A DNA stretch of 37,920 nucleotides from UMGS1491 sp944380925 (GCA_944380925.1 CALWJD010000008.1:1-37920), one strand, 5' to 3'; positions 26,102-35,074 are shown, counted from the first letter of the stretch. The notes: generated by a model not told the origin, from the letters alone. Program-made: numbers and translations.

Positions 26102-27289
26102 ATGATAAACGCTTTTAAAAAAAATACACTGCTCATAAAAATAATATTTGCTATTATACTTGGAGTTTTAATAGGTCTGTACACTCCAAATAGCGTAGCC
26201 GTGCTTTTTACGGAAATAAGCGGCTTTTTGCAAAAGTTAATAGGCTTTTTTATACCGCTTATAGTACTTGGCTTTGTTGTAAGCGGAATAAGTGCACTAA
26301 AAAATGCTTCCGGAAAACTTTTAGCCGTAGCTCTTTGCATTTCTTACAGTTTTATGTTTATAGGGGGGATTACCTCCTATTTGATTTCTAAAAATATTTT
26401 TCCAATGTTTTTAGAAGCTCAGAATATTGATTTTTCAGGCTTTGATTTTAAAATAAACCCACAACATTTCGTAATAAACATTCCGCCTTTAATGGACGTA
26501 ATGACGGCAATAGTTTTATCATTCATAATCGGAATAGGAATTTCAAAAATAAAAGGAAATATGCTAAAAAACTTATTTGACGAATTTCACGATATCATTG
26601 AACTTACGGTTAAAAAAGTGATGATACCGATAATCCCTTTTTACATAATCGGAATATTTGCGAGAATGAGCTCAAACGGAAAAATATTTGGGGTGCTTTT
26701 AAATTTTTCAAAATTTATAGGAATAATGATTTGCACACATATATTAATTTTGCTTTTTCAATATATAGTTGCCGGAATCTTCACAAAGAAGAACGTGTTT
26801 AAACTTCTTAAAAACGCTATACCCGCATATGTAACTTCCCTTGCAACACAGTCATCTGTGGCAGCAATACCGGTTTCCATAAAATGCGCTGAAAATAATG
26901 GCGTTTCCGGAAAAATTTCCAAATTTATCATTTCCCTATGTTCCACTACGCATCTTACCGGAAGCGCAATATCCATAACCGCAAACATTGTGGCGGTTAT
27001 GCTAATGAATAATATGGAGATATCATTTTTTAAAATTCTCTCTTTTATTCTTTTGCTCGGGGTTATAATGATAGCCGCTCCCGGAGTGCCATGCGGTGCG
27101 ATTTTTGCAGTTTTTCCGATACTCCAAAGTTCATTCGGATTTGACCAAAACATGCTCGGGCTAGTAGTTGCAATTCACGCGGCGCAAGATGGATTCGGAA
27201 CCGCTTGCAACGTTGTGGGAGACGGCGCAATTGCATTAATAGTTGAAAAAATAAATTCAAAATATTTTGAAAAGCCAAAAGCAATATAA
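26102..27289 (+). CDS. Sodium/dicarboxylate-type symporter (DAACS/SDF family)
   Basis: Cation-coupled amino-acid or dicarboxylate carrier in the cytoplasmic membrane. Start at ATG 26102 (GAAAGGAACGCATTTG upstream) gives 395 residues; the frame is open further 5' but that part lacks a ribosome site. Eight or so hydrophobic segments are visible. Family signatures: LIGFFIPLIVLGFVVSGIS early, a Ser-rich loop LATQSSVAAIP and SLCSTTHLTGSAIS (re-entrant hairpins), and AAPGVPCGAIF and DGFGTACNVVGDGAIALIV near the end, the substrate and sodium region. Glutamate, serine/threonine or dicarboxylates are all possible. Amino-acid uptake would suit a host-dependent lifestyle. Confidence 0.9.
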   Translation: MINAFKKNTLLIKIIFAIILGVLIGLYTPNSVAVLFTEISGFLQKLIGFFIPLIVLGFVVSGISALKNASGKLLAVALCISYSFMFIGGITSYLISKNIFPMFLEAQNIDFSGFDFKINPQHFVINIPPLMDVMTAIVLSFIIGIGISKIKGNMLKNLFDEFHDIIELTVKKVMIPIIPFYIIGIFARMSSNGKIFGVLLNFSKFIGIMICTHILILLFQYIVAGIFTKKNVFKLLKNAIPAYVTSLATQSSVAAIPVSIKCAENNGVSGKISKFIISLCSTTHLTGSAISITANIVAVMLMNNMEISFFKILSFILLLGVIMIAAPGVPCGAIFAVFPILQSSFGFDQNMLGLVVAIHAAQDGFGTACNVVGDGAIALIVEKINSKYFEKPKAI

Positions 27290-27331
27290 TATTACTATTC
27301 CAACTATTTTACCGTTTTTACAGAAATAAAT

Positions 27332-27364
27332 AAGCACCCGCTTTTTAAGCGGGTGCTTTTTGTA
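27332..27364 (+). terminator. Rho-independent terminator
   Basis: Perfect 12-bp stem AAGCACCCGCTT/AAGCGGGTGCTT with a three-T loop, followed by TTTTGTATTTTT. It ends the symporter gene. Confidence 0.92.
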
Positions 27365-27480
27365 TTTTTACGTTTTTCTTATAAAATCTACATTTAAAAA
27401 GTTAAATTAGAACCATTACCTCTATTTATACCATTATTTTGCCCGACGAAATATAGCTTTTAAATGTCTAATTATACTTC

Positions 27481-27897
27481 TTACAGATATTTTATAAAAA
27501 AGTATTTTGTTAACTTTGGATTGCTTTTATTTTTTCTTACAAATTCAAGCTCAAAACCGCATTTTTCATAAAACTTGGGCGCTTGAAAATCGAAAGTGCA
27601 CAGCGAAACACACCTAAAAATCTTGCTGTCAAACCGATCAAAAACAGAATTTAAAAACCTACTGCCAACACCTTTTTGGCGATACTTTTCGTCAACTATT
27701 AAATTATTGATTCTAACCTCATCATAAAGTGTAACGCCTTCCAATATACCGGCAACCTCGCCGCTTTCATAGACCACAAAATTAAACTCTTTATAGTTCG
27801 TGCTTATACCGGATTTTTCTGCATATTTTGTAAATCCGTCATTTATTAACTGACCAATATTTTCACCCAATTTTCCCTCACGGTATTTTATCTCCAT
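27481..27897 (-). CDS. GNAT-family N-acetyltransferase
   Basis: 138-residue acetyl-CoA-dependent transferase. The acetyl-CoA loop is in LIVDEKYRQKGVGSRFL (Arg-Gln-Lys-Gly-Val-Gly), and AAxFYEKxGF-like APKFYEKCGFE marks the C-terminal half. The substrate is unknown. It is the last gene of a three-gene minus-strand set, 30 bases after another GNAT. Confidence 0.85.
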   Translation of the reverse strand: MEIKYREGKLGENIGQLINDGFTKYAEKSGISTNYKEFNFVVYESGEVAGILEGVTLYDEVRINNLIVDEKYRQKGVGSRFLNSVFDRFDSKIFRCVSLCTFDFQAPKFYEKCGFELEFVRKNKSNPKLTKYFFIKYL

Positions 27898-27927
27898 ATT
27901 ATTTATTCTTCTATAAAAATTTTAAAA

Positions 27928-28422
27928 TTATTTACTACGGTATATATAAGCTACTTCTTTTAAATTTCTACCGCCGATATTTATAAAATTAAACTTATCT
28001 GAAAGTTTAAAATTTCGGCTTTCGTAAAAACGTCTTGCCCTCGTATTTTCTTCAAGCACCCAAAGAAAAACATTTCTATATCCAAGTTTAATAAGTTCGT
28101 TTAAAGTAGCTTCAAACAATCTCGCCCCAAAGCCTTTTCCGATGTATTCGGGAAGCAAATATATAGAAACAATTTCACCGAAATCACTAAATTCTTCACT
28201 TCTTGATTTACAATAACTTGAAGTACCGATGAACCTGTCGTTTTCCAAGAGTACAAGGCTAAACATTTCTTTATTTTCAAAATGAGGCAGCCAATTATCT
28301 CCCGAAATACCATCAAGATAATCTTTTGGAATTATCCCGTTATAAGCGTATTTCCAGGACTTTTCATATATTTTACCGATAGCGTTTATATCATCGAATT
28401 TTTTGATTTTTCTTATTTTCAT
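27928..28422 (-). CDS. GNAT-family N-acetyltransferase
   Basis: 164 residues. The acetyl-CoA motif is YLLPEYIGKGFGARLFEA (Gly-Lys-Gly-Phe-Gly), with LWVLEENTRARRFYESRNF in the usual C-terminal position. IYEKSWKYAYNGIIPKDYLD at the N-terminus is typical of small-molecule or protein GNATs found in Firmicutes. Lies 25 bases after the predicted ATPase gene. Confidence 0.9.
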   Translation of the reverse strand: MKIRKIKKFDDINAIGKIYEKSWKYAYNGIIPKDYLDGISGDNWLPHFENKEMFSLVLLENDRFIGTSSYCKSRSEEFSDFGEIVSIYLLPEYIGKGFGARLFEATLNELIKLGYRNVFLWVLEENTRARRFYESRNFKLSDKFNFINIGGRNLKEVAYIYRSK

Positions 28423-28447
28423 TTGTTATTACCGCATAGAATATAAA

Positions 28448-29191
28448 TTACTCATTTATAAGTGAATCGATTGTTTTTTCCGTGTTCTCAAAAAAGTTTT
28501 TCATCGTTTTAAAATGTTCGGTTTCAAAATATTTCTTTGTGAGAATCCCTTTTTCAGTTATTTCGAGTATTTCGGCATTTGGAATAGCCAAAAGAATTGG
28601 CGAGTGTGTTGCAATTATAAATTGTGAATTTAAATTAACAAGCTCATTTATCCTTATGAGCAGAGACATTTGAGAAACAGGAGAAAGTGCAGCTTCTGGC
28701 TCATCGAGTATGTAAAGTCCGTTCCCCATAAATCTTTTAAAAAATATACTAAGAAAACTTTCACCATGAGATTGATTATGCAATGATTTTCCTCCATAAG
28801 CCAGCGATATCGGCGGTGCGTCACACTTAACTTCATCAAGATCATCAATATTTGATGCCACATTATAAAGCGATTCCGACCTTAAAAAATACCCGTCCCT
28901 TGGTCTATAAGGCCCCTTTACCATTGTAATATATTTGTTTAGGTCAAATTCGGTCTGCCGAGTTTTAAAATTAAAATGCTTTGAACCGCCCTCTGCGTTA
29001 AATCCCGATTTTGTAGCTATGGATTCAATTAAGGTTGATTTTCCAAGTCCGTTTTCCCCCACAAATATTGTGATAGGTTTTTTAAATTCTATTTTCTTAA
29101 AATTTTTGATTACAGATAAATCGTAAATATAATCATCTTGAGGTATTTCTTTTTTATTTATATCCACACTTTTTAAATATAGTTCTTGCAT
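28448..29191 (-). CDS. Predicted ABC/AAA_21-type ATPase
   Basis: A soluble SMC-like/ABC-type ATPase of the predicted-ATPase group. 247 residues from ATG 29191. Walker A is FVGENGLGKSTLIE; the ABC signature-like SHGESFLSIF and Walker B YILDEPEAALSP follow, then the switch His in IIATHSPILL. The short coiled-coil arm is replaced by a compact insert. Such proteins occur in overcoming-lysogenization-like defence systems and as stand-alone housekeeping ATPases; here the partners are two GNATs, not a nuclease. Function open. Confidence 0.88.
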   Translation of the reverse strand: MQELYLKSVDINKKEIPQDDYIYDLSVIKNFKKIEFKKPITIFVGENGLGKSTLIESIATKSGFNAEGGSKHFNFKTRQTEFDLNKYITMVKGPYRPRDGYFLRSESLYNVASNIDDLDEVKCDAPPISLAYGGKSLHNQSHGESFLSIFFKRFMGNGLYILDEPEAALSPVSQMSLLIRINELVNLNSQFIIATHSPILLAIPNAEILEITEKGILTKKYFETEHFKTMKNFFENTEKTIDSLINE

Positions 29192-29404
29192 ATATACGCA
29201 CTCCCAATTAATACTTGGTTTTAAACAAAACCGGAACCCACATTAGATAATACTATATTTTGCAACTTCAATTCAAACTTTAGCCAATTGCGCAATTCAA
29301 TTTTTAAAATAAAAATTAATTTTCTGTCATTACCTACGAACTATCTGATCGTCAACTATACCAATATAAATCAACGGTGCTTTTTTAATATTTTTTAATA
29401 ACTT

Positions 29405-29457
29405 TAAAAGGCCTCCAAAAACATCAAGATAAGATGATATTCCGGGGCCTTAAATAA
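29405..29457 (-). terminator. Imperfect terminator hairpin
   Basis: AAGGCC at one end pairs with GGCCTT at the other, enclosing an imperfect ATCATCTT/TGATGT stem; T residues follow on the minus strand. About 30 bases after the PI-PLC stop. The larger gap 29192-29488 holds nothing else I recognise. Confidence 0.65.
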
Positions 29458-29488
29458 ATTTTATTTTTTTAAGCGCATCTCTTAACCT

Positions 29489-31000
29489 TTAAGCATAAAT
29501 CTCAAATTCGCTACTATATTTTTTTGAAAGATCCAACACTTTCCGACTGCTGATATACATATAGTACTTATCGTAGTGTATCTTAGCCGTACCGGAATCG
29601 GTGAAATCAAACTTAAATGTTACACCTGATTTTTCCTTTTTCGTATCCACCAAATATCCAAATGCATTACGATCAAGCCATTTTCCGTTCGGCATTTTTA
29701 TTTTCCAGCCGTCTCCGGATTTTTTCAAAATCCACATATCATCCGGGTTGTCATTTGCAACAAATTGGCTGACAACATATTTTCCTACCTGAGTTGCGTC
29801 AAACTTGTTTCCTATATATCCATTAACCCCATTTTCTTCCTTAAGTATAATTTTCATGCCATCTTTAAGTTCCGACTCCGACGTTATTTTATTATACTTA
29901 GTTTTTTCCAGACCTTTATTTAAATTCAAATTGTAATTTAAAATTTTATCATTAACTTTCTTGTTAAAGTCTCCCTTTGTGCTTATCACTTCATCAAAAC
30001 ATACAACCGGCATACACGAAAGCCAGTAATCAAAATGTGAGTGGTTAACTGCCCCGACATTTTCTGATTCCGCGTTTTTGATTAGTGAGCCACTCAAATG
30101 TGTAGCTATGGAGGTAGCATCTTGAGTTGTCTGCAATCCATTGCATCTAAACGCCCTCACATCCTTATATTTTTGAGCCTGTGCATCAACCATGCTGAGT
30201 AATTCTTTTGAACTTGATTTATTATACCAAGTTGCGTAGCTTGCTTTACGCTTAAAAAAATCTCGCAAAAACACATTGTCTACATTAGCATTTGTGAAAC
30301 AACGCGAAACAATTACCACGCCGCCTTTAGTCCCGTTTTCGGTAATGTCATTGTACGTAACCAGCGAAAAATTACGCGAGGTATCGTAGTTAATAAAATC
30401 ATATATACTATAGTCTTTATCATCTCTATTTACTGTTATTTTTTTCATATATTCGGCAAGTTCGGTTACGGTGTTACCCTCGTTTCTATTGTATTGGGCA
30501 ATATTAAATACCACAAATTCACCGGGATGATCAAGCAAAAATGTAATTAACTCTTTCAAATAACCCTCAAATTTACCGCCGACTAAACCATGAGTACCAT
30601 AAAAAATTCCATTTCTACATGTAATTCGCAAGTCAATATAGCGCGCGCCCGCTTGCAATTGCTTGGCAAGTCCGACAGACTGCGTACGACAATAGTTTGC
30701 AATAATAGACCTTACAAATCCCAATTTTAAGAGCACTCCCAGGTCGGGCACATCATCACCATAATCAATTTCAGAATTTGCATTTATCTTATCGCTCATC
30801 GCATCATGCGTACCAAGCATTGCAATATCATAAGCCGAAGAATTACCAAAGTTTGGATTTCCTTTGTTTGCTCTTTTCATAATATCACTGTAATCGTTTG
30901 CGGCATAATCGGTAAAAGCGCCGAACCATCCTCCTACAAGTATTAACATCAAACCAATCAAACTAAAAACGGTTGTTTTTTTAATTACATTTTTAACCAT
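29489..31000 (-). CDS. Exported phosphatidylinositol-specific phospholipase C-like enzyme
   Basis: 503 residues from ATG 31000 (AGAAAGTAGGTG upstream; an earlier start is unnecessary). Residues 2-28 are a signal peptide or membrane anchor: VKNVIKKTT then FSLIGLMLILVGGWFGA. The X-domain barrel has H65 in MLGTHDAMS, R125 in QLQAGARYIDLRI and H137 in FYGTHGLVGG, the catalytic residues of bacterial PI-PLC, and GEFVVFNIAQ. These enzymes cut phosphatidylinositol or GPI anchors, which bacteria mostly lack, so a host membrane is the natural substrate. The last ~130 residues (GYIGNKFDATQVG, WKIKMPNGKWLDRNA, MYISSRKVLDLS) look like a beta-trefoil, possibly carbohydrate- or actin-binding. Intact; own promoter and terminator. 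Confidence 0.88.
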   Translation of the reverse strand: MVKNVIKKTTVFSLIGLMLILVGGWFGAFTDYAANDYSDIMKRANKGNPNFGNSSAYDIAMLGTHDAMSDKINANSEIDYGDDVPDLGVLLKLGFVRSIIANYCRTQSVGLAKQLQAGARYIDLRITCRNGIFYGTHGLVGGKFEGYLKELITFLLDHPGEFVVFNIAQYNRNEGNTVTELAEYMKKITVNRDDKDYSIYDFINYDTSRNFSLVTYNDITENGTKGGVVIVSRCFTNANVDNVFLRDFFKRKASYATWYNKSSSKELLSMVDAQAQKYKDVRAFRCNGLQTTQDATSIATHLSGSLIKNAESENVGAVNHSHFDYWLSCMPVVCFDEVISTKGDFNKKVNDKILNYNLNLNKGLEKTKYNKITSESELKDGMKIILKEENGVNGYIGNKFDATQVGKYVVSQFVANDNPDDMWILKKSGDGWKIKMPNGKWLDRNAFGYLVDTKKEKSGVTFKFDFTDSGTAKIHYDKYYMYISSRKVLDLSKKYSSEFEIYA

Positions 31001-31041
31001 ATGCGCACCTACTTTCTGAAAACACAATAAAATATGTACAC

Positions 31042-31071
31042 ATTATAAAACACCAATGGCAATTTTGTCAA
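31042..31071 (-). promoter_or_regulatory. Sigma-70-type promoter
   Basis: On the minus strand TTGACA (31071-31066), 18-base spacer, TATAAT (31047-31042), about 35 bases before the ATG of the PI-PLC-like gene. Confidence 0.8.
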
Positions 31072-31236
31072 TATTTTTATATGATTTATTAAAACCAATT
31101 GCACAAAGTTTCCTCGCCAAACTTTTTAGCTACATATATAACCATATTTTCTGACACATTTTACAAACGCACATCTGCGTCTTTAAAGACACGGCGTCCG
31201 CACAAATTTATCCTACCTTATAATTTCAAACATAAC

Positions 31237-31264
31237 AAAAGCCCAGTAATACTGGACTTTGGCT
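31237..31264 (-). terminator. Rho-independent terminator
   Basis: Read on the minus strand, AAAGTCCAGTA pairs with TACTGGGCTTT (one G.U pair), followed by TGTT. About 90 bases past the third ART stop. Confidence 0.7.
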
Positions 31265-31353
31265 TGTATCAAAAGATACGTTTTATTATGGTACGGATAA
31301 TCAATAGGAACACATAAAACAACTCGTAAGTAATGTGGTGTTCAAGCAACCTC

Positions 31354-32760
31354 TTATACTGTTTTCAATTTTATCACAAATTTTGGAAGGAAACTTCCGG
31401 CAAAATTAATTGTACTTTCAATAACTTTAAATTTTGTATTTGGTGCAAAAAGGTGTTCCGCTTCCTTTTTGCCATAACGTGAGAAATCTTCAATAGAAAT
31501 CTCATTTGCTAACGAATCGGGGGTGCACTCGATGATGAACTTGTTGTCTCCAAAATAGCCCGGGTTACCTTCTCCGGATGTAGTACTCAAAAATCCTCTA
31601 TCCCGAACTACCGGTTTCTTTTTCAAAACACCATCAATATACTCAATTCCCTCAAACATTGCAGCTCTCAGAACGTCATATTGTGGATCGAAGGGAAAAT
31701 TCACTGAATCGATATCCTTCAAAGCATTTTTATAGCGACGTATCGCACACGAAACATTAAGATCAGATTTGTTTTGCTCTAGTTGCGTATTTAGCTCTTC
31801 CAATTTTGATTTAATCATCTTTTTGTATTTATTACGCAACTCACTTATATAGTTTTCACGAGCTAAGTTAGAATTTACCAACATTCTGAAAATTTTAGCA
31901 AGTGTTGTATACCTATATAGTGTGGTAACCTTCGAAATAGGCTTATCACTTTTCAGCTTCTTACTTTTTGCTAAAATCTGTGCACGCAGGGAAGCTATAT
32001 TAGTCATTACTCTCGCATAATCTTTTGGATCTATTGTTTTTATATTGCTATTTCTTAAAAGGCCATTAAACACTTTATCCCCTTTAAAGCTTTAATATCC
32101 GGCTAATTTATTTAAGTCTTTGGTAATCAAGCCATTTTCGAACTGCTTGGCCAATGCTTCAAACGCTTCTTCATTTTTTTCTATAATCTCAGGTTTTTCA
32201 TCGGCAAGTATGGCGTCTTTCAGTCTTTCCAACTCGGCTTGCACGCCTCCGATAAACTTGGCGTAATCCGCAAGATCTTTACTGTAAATTTTCCTAGCCT
32301 CATCTTTATACTGTTTTAAAAAATTCTCGATATTTTTAATCGCCTTTTTTAAACTTTTTGAAAAAAGTTTTTCCATCTTATCATACTCAGTTGAGTCACC
32401 AGAACCATCCGGTGGTAAATCTCTTTTTTTAAAGCCATTGGCAAGAAAAGCCAGGTCACAAGTATCATTTCAACCGCTGTACACATTCAGCAATTCTTTA
32501 CCTTGCCCAAACCACTCTTCAGTTATCTCAGGAAGACGCTCCTCGATACGTCCTATTTCATCTTTGTTAAAATCAAAAATTGTATTGTACTGATTTAAAC
32601 ATACAGCCTTAGGCGCTCCCTTCAAACTTAAACATACACTCAACACAGCTTTATCAAATTTATCAAGTCTCTTACCTCCTGTTCGCACCATTTCAAGATC
32701 ATCAACAGAGCCTTTCGGTAAAGGTGCCCTAGGAGTTCTATCAATTGCTTTGGGACTCAT
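31354..32760 (-). pseudogene. Third ADP-ribosyltransferase-like gene, two in-frame stops
   Basis: One continuous reading frame from ATG 32760 (AAAGGAGATGGTAGAT upstream; MSPKAIDRTPRAP) to 31354, interrupted by TGA at 32472-32470 and TAA at 32094-32092. The pieces match the ART at 1129-2502: LDKFDKAVLSVCLSLK aligns with LTNYEKAVISKCGLLLK, and GKELLNVYSG-stop-NDTCDLAFLANG aligns with GDELLREYTGDKYRLLNGAA. The last piece has the R-S-E set: Arg in TTLYRYTTLAKIF, FLSTTS, and Glu-Ala-Glu in KKEAEHLFAPN. The final part could be translated alone from GTG 32073 (AAAGGGGATAAA just upstream). Either nonsense decay, stop readthrough, or a cut-down ART made by reinitiation. Confidence 0.7.
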
Positions 32761-32865
32761 ATCTACCATCTCCTTTTGTAATTTATTATTCATTTTATAT
32801 ACAAAAGCATAAAATATCAAGCTGTTTTTAATTTTTTTGATTAATTTCACAGAAAGCCATGCACT

Positions 32866-32912
32866 AAAAAAGCCCTCTGCGTACCAATTTTTTGATACGT
32901 AAAGGACTTTGT
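32866..32912 (-). terminator. Probable terminator, imperfect stem
   Basis: AAAGTCCTTTACGTATC pairs with GGTACGCAGAGGGCTTT (minus strand) with G.U pairs and mismatches, followed by TTTTAG. It lies upstream of the third ART and downstream of the Fic remnant. The stretch 32912-33194 contains no gene. Confidence 0.55.
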
Positions 32913-33049
32913 TTTGTAGATTTTATGGCAAAGATGGCTTATTTAGATACCATACTACCCCCACATTTACTGAGCTTTTCAGCTTCCGCACAAAAAACAA
33001 TATCACATTTTTTAGAAGATTCCAACCCTCATTCCGGTTTTCCTAAATC

Positions 33050-33131
33050 AAAATTTGCACCCCTAAATTTTCTGTAATCGTTACACTTTTTACTTTTATT
33101 TTGCACGCTTTGTAACAGGGGTGCAAAATTC
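33050..33131. repeat. Spaced inverted repeat
   Basis: AATTTGCACCCCT (33052-33064) and AGGGGTGCAAAATT (33117-33130) are inverted copies about 50 bases apart, with a small GTAATCGTTAC palindrome between. No gene overlaps it. It could be the ends of a lost mobile element, an operator pair, or chance. Confidence 0.4.
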
Positions 33132-33194
33132 TTATGTTTTAGGTATAGAATATGACTTGAATCGGCAAAAGAAATATTTACGCTATTTACAATT

Positions 33195-33455
33195 TTATAT
33201 AGCCATATCTATAATTTTATCCTTTTTTAAATTGTACTTATTCAAAAGCAATTTCATTTTTTCAGGCACGTCGTCGGGTTTAGTAGTTTCCTTACCGCCT
33301 ACAACGTTGGATCTTTTCTTGTAATTGCCGACCGCATACCATGGAAGTGATGAATCGTTCGTTCCTTGCTTTAGTATAAAATGGATTTTTTTAATTATGT
33401 CTTCGGTTAGGATATCGTCTGCAACACATATGACATAGTCAATAGCCTTAAAGTG
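33195..33455 (-). pseudogene. Fic-family protein remnant
   Basis: About 85 codons read as Fic: HFKAIDYVICVADDILTED, IKKIHFILKQGTND, LPWYAVGNYKKRSNVVGG, KETTKPDDVPEKM, LLLNKYN, which is the stretch just before the catalytic HPFxxGNGR loop in Fic AMPylating proteins. The frame ends at TAA 33195; no HPFxxGNGR follows in any frame, though FCRFKSYSIP soon after resembles a ruined FHxRFExIHPF. Upstream, EVT.HFK needs a small indel to connect to FDE, and no start is visible. A dead fragment of a gene whose family modifies host or own proteins. Confidence 0.7.
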
Positions 33456-33487
33456 GTTACTTCATCAAAAATTTTAAAACCCAATAT

Positions 33488-33541
33488 AAAAAGCTTCGGC
33501 ATAATGAGCAAAAGCGGCTCAAAATATATTGAAGCTTTATT
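33488..33541. terminator. Bidirectional terminator
   Basis: AAAGCTTC...GAAGCTTT outer stem with inner GAGC/GCTC stem and T/A-rich flanks on both sides. It lies about 150 bases past the stop of the GyrI-like gene. The rest of 33456-33686 is gene-free. Confidence 0.65.
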
Positions 33542-33686
33542 TTTTAATTATCTAAATTAATTATGAAACATCACGTTTAGAGGCTGCCGCAAAGCCTTTG
33601 AATTTTTAAAAATTAAAAATCGTAGATTCAAGCGATAAACACTAAATATTCACCAAATACTCATAGACCTGAAAAACTATATAAAA

Positions 33687-34328
33687 TTAGGTTTTTGGTT
33701 TAATAGGATGCCTTATAATTGCTTTTAACTTGTCCCAGCTACACTTTCTCGGATCGCTTAAATATATTTCGTGGTGATATCTCGTATCTGTAATATCAGG
33801 CTCGTATTCTTTTTCTTTCATATATTCATGCATTAATTTAACCGTTTCAGGTTCAGAATCGTACGGACCTATGTGCATACACTGAACACAAAGCCCTTCT
33901 TCGTAAGCTAAAAACTCGACCCTACCAAAATCTTGTTTTTTCTTTTTGGCTGCTTCTCCCACAGCCCAATCAAAATCTGATTTTTTAACAAAATTGGGCA
34001 GCCTGATTACCGATATGAAATGCAGCACATCTTTGTTATTATAATCAATTGTCCCTTTTTTCATGCCGTCTTGCCACCAAAAGCCCTCTAAAGGCGGCAC
34101 AACATACTGAAAAAAGCCATCTATTTTGTGATTTCCTTTATAGCTCATTTTTATGGTATAAGCAACACCATATAGCACCCCTACCCCGCTTTTATAATCT
34201 CCGTTTTCGTCATTTGGGTTTCCCTTTCCACGTACGGCAATATAGTTTATTTTAGGAATTTTCACAATGCCGGGCTTATTTTTGGGCATATAGAATTCTT
34301 TATATTCTTTTTTATAATCAAAAACCAT
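33687..34328 (-). CDS. GyrI-like small-molecule-binding protein
   Basis: 213 residues from ATG 34328 (AGGGTGG upstream). Opens FDYKKEYKEFYMPKNKPGIVKIPKINY, continues FFQYVVPPLEGFWW, FDWAVGEAAKKKKQDF and LCVQCMHIGPYDSEPETV, and closes TDTRYHHEIYLSDPRKCSWDKLKAIIRHPI. This is the stand-alone GyrI-like domain common in Firmicutes, a SHS2-module relative of the ligand domains of BmrR/Rob regulators. Its ligand is unknown; relatives bind or hydrolyse cationic or cyclopropanoid small molecules. 26 bases downstream of the XRE regulator and probably in its operon. Confidence 0.92.
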   Translation of the reverse strand: MVFDYKKEYKEFYMPKNKPGIVKIPKINYIAVRGKGNPNDENGDYKSGVGVLYGVAYTIKMSYKGNHKIDGFFQYVVPPLEGFWWQDGMKKGTIDYNNKDVLHFISVIRLPNFVKKSDFDWAVGEAAKKKKQDFGRVEFLAYEEGLCVQCMHIGPYDSEPETVKLMHEYMKEKEYEPDITDTRYHHEIYLSDPRKCSWDKLKAIIRHPIKPKT

Positions 34329-34354
34329 ATACAACCACCCTATCTTCCGTTATA

Positions 34355-34978
34355 TTATTTTGATGTCTTATCCGCACTTATTATTTTCCTTTGCCAGCTT
34401 CTTTTACCACACTTTGGGCAACGCATATATCTTGTTCTGTTGATGTGCGGAGCCCACAACACGCTTTTATATGTAGGCACATATTTATGATGGCACTTTT
34501 TACACTCATAGTATCCGGCTGTTTGCTCAATTCGCAGTAACACAAGGGAAACAAAAAACACAAAAACAAACGCCGGTATTATAATTAAGAATCTTAACCA
34601 ATCTTCAATATCTACTAACGAAGCTAACATGACTAATGCCAAAAACATAACAACCGTGCCCGCTCCCATGACAACTTCCATGGTCAGGAGTCTCTTATCC
34701 GATTCTTCTTTTTGCCTTTTTAATTCCAGCAAGTTTTTTTCCGCTTTTTCGTTATAATCATCCATTTCCAAAGTTCTCCCACATAAAAGCTCATTTACGC
34801 TTATTTTAAGCTCACTGCATAAATCCAGCATGATTGATGAATCGGGCATCGATTTACCGTTTTCCCATTTAGATACGGCTCTATCGGTAATATTTAACTT
34901 TTCCGCTAACCGCATTTGAGTTAAACTATTCTTTTTTCTGCGCTCAGCTATAAATTTTCCGATTTTAATCTGATGCAT
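34355..34978 (-). CDS. Membrane-bound XRE-family regulator with zinc ribbon
   Basis: 207 residues, ATG 34978. Residues 5-62 are an HTH_3 domain (IGKFIAERRKKNSLTQMRLAEKLNITDRAVSKWENGKSMPD, written here as its start FIAERRKKNSLTQ and its end DRAVSKWENGK). A Lys/Glu helix follows, then two membrane segments (TVVMFLALVMLASLV and FLIIIPAFVFVFFVSLVLL) and a C-terminal CxxC...CPxC zinc ribbon (YECKKCHHKY and MRCPKCGKRSW). Such proteins probably sense an envelope or small-molecule signal and repress nearby genes. A perfect hairpin/palindrome at 35036-35074 just upstream could be its operator. Confidence 0.9.
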   Translation of the reverse strand: MHQIKIGKFIAERRKKNSLTQMRLAEKLNITDRAVSKWENGKSMPDSSIMLDLCSELKISVNELLCGRTLEMDDYNEKAEKNLLELKRQKEESDKRLLTMEVVMGAGTVVMFLALVMLASLVDIEDWLRFLIIIPAFVFVFFVSLVLLRIEQTAGYYECKKCHHKYVPTYKSVLWAPHINRTRYMRCPKCGKRSWQRKIISADKTSK

Positions 34979-35035
34979 ATATTCCTTGCCCCCTTTGATT
35001 TTATTTTAAAATATTACTGCTAAAAAATAAACGTA

Positions 35036-35074
35036 CTATCGGTTGAATACATACATTTTTGTATCAACCGATAG
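35036..35074. promoter_or_regulatory. 11-bp perfect inverted repeat (operator or terminator)
   Basis: CTATCGGTTGA and TCAACCGATAG flank ATACATACATTTTTGTA. It lies 58 bases upstream of the XRE regulator start and 50 bases past the end of the kinase remnant. On the minus strand a T-rich tail follows, so it may be that transcript's terminator; its symmetry also fits a regulator-binding site. Confidence 0.5.

Noticed and set aside
28448..29191. Anti-phage defence operon built on the predicted ATPase
   Set aside because: Its close neighbours are two GNAT acetyltransferases; no nuclease or other effector gene accompanies it.
33121..33324. Plus-strand frame ahead of the GyrI-like gene region
   Set aside because: The minus strand here encodes a recognisable Fic fragment; the plus frame has no ribosome site or family resemblance.
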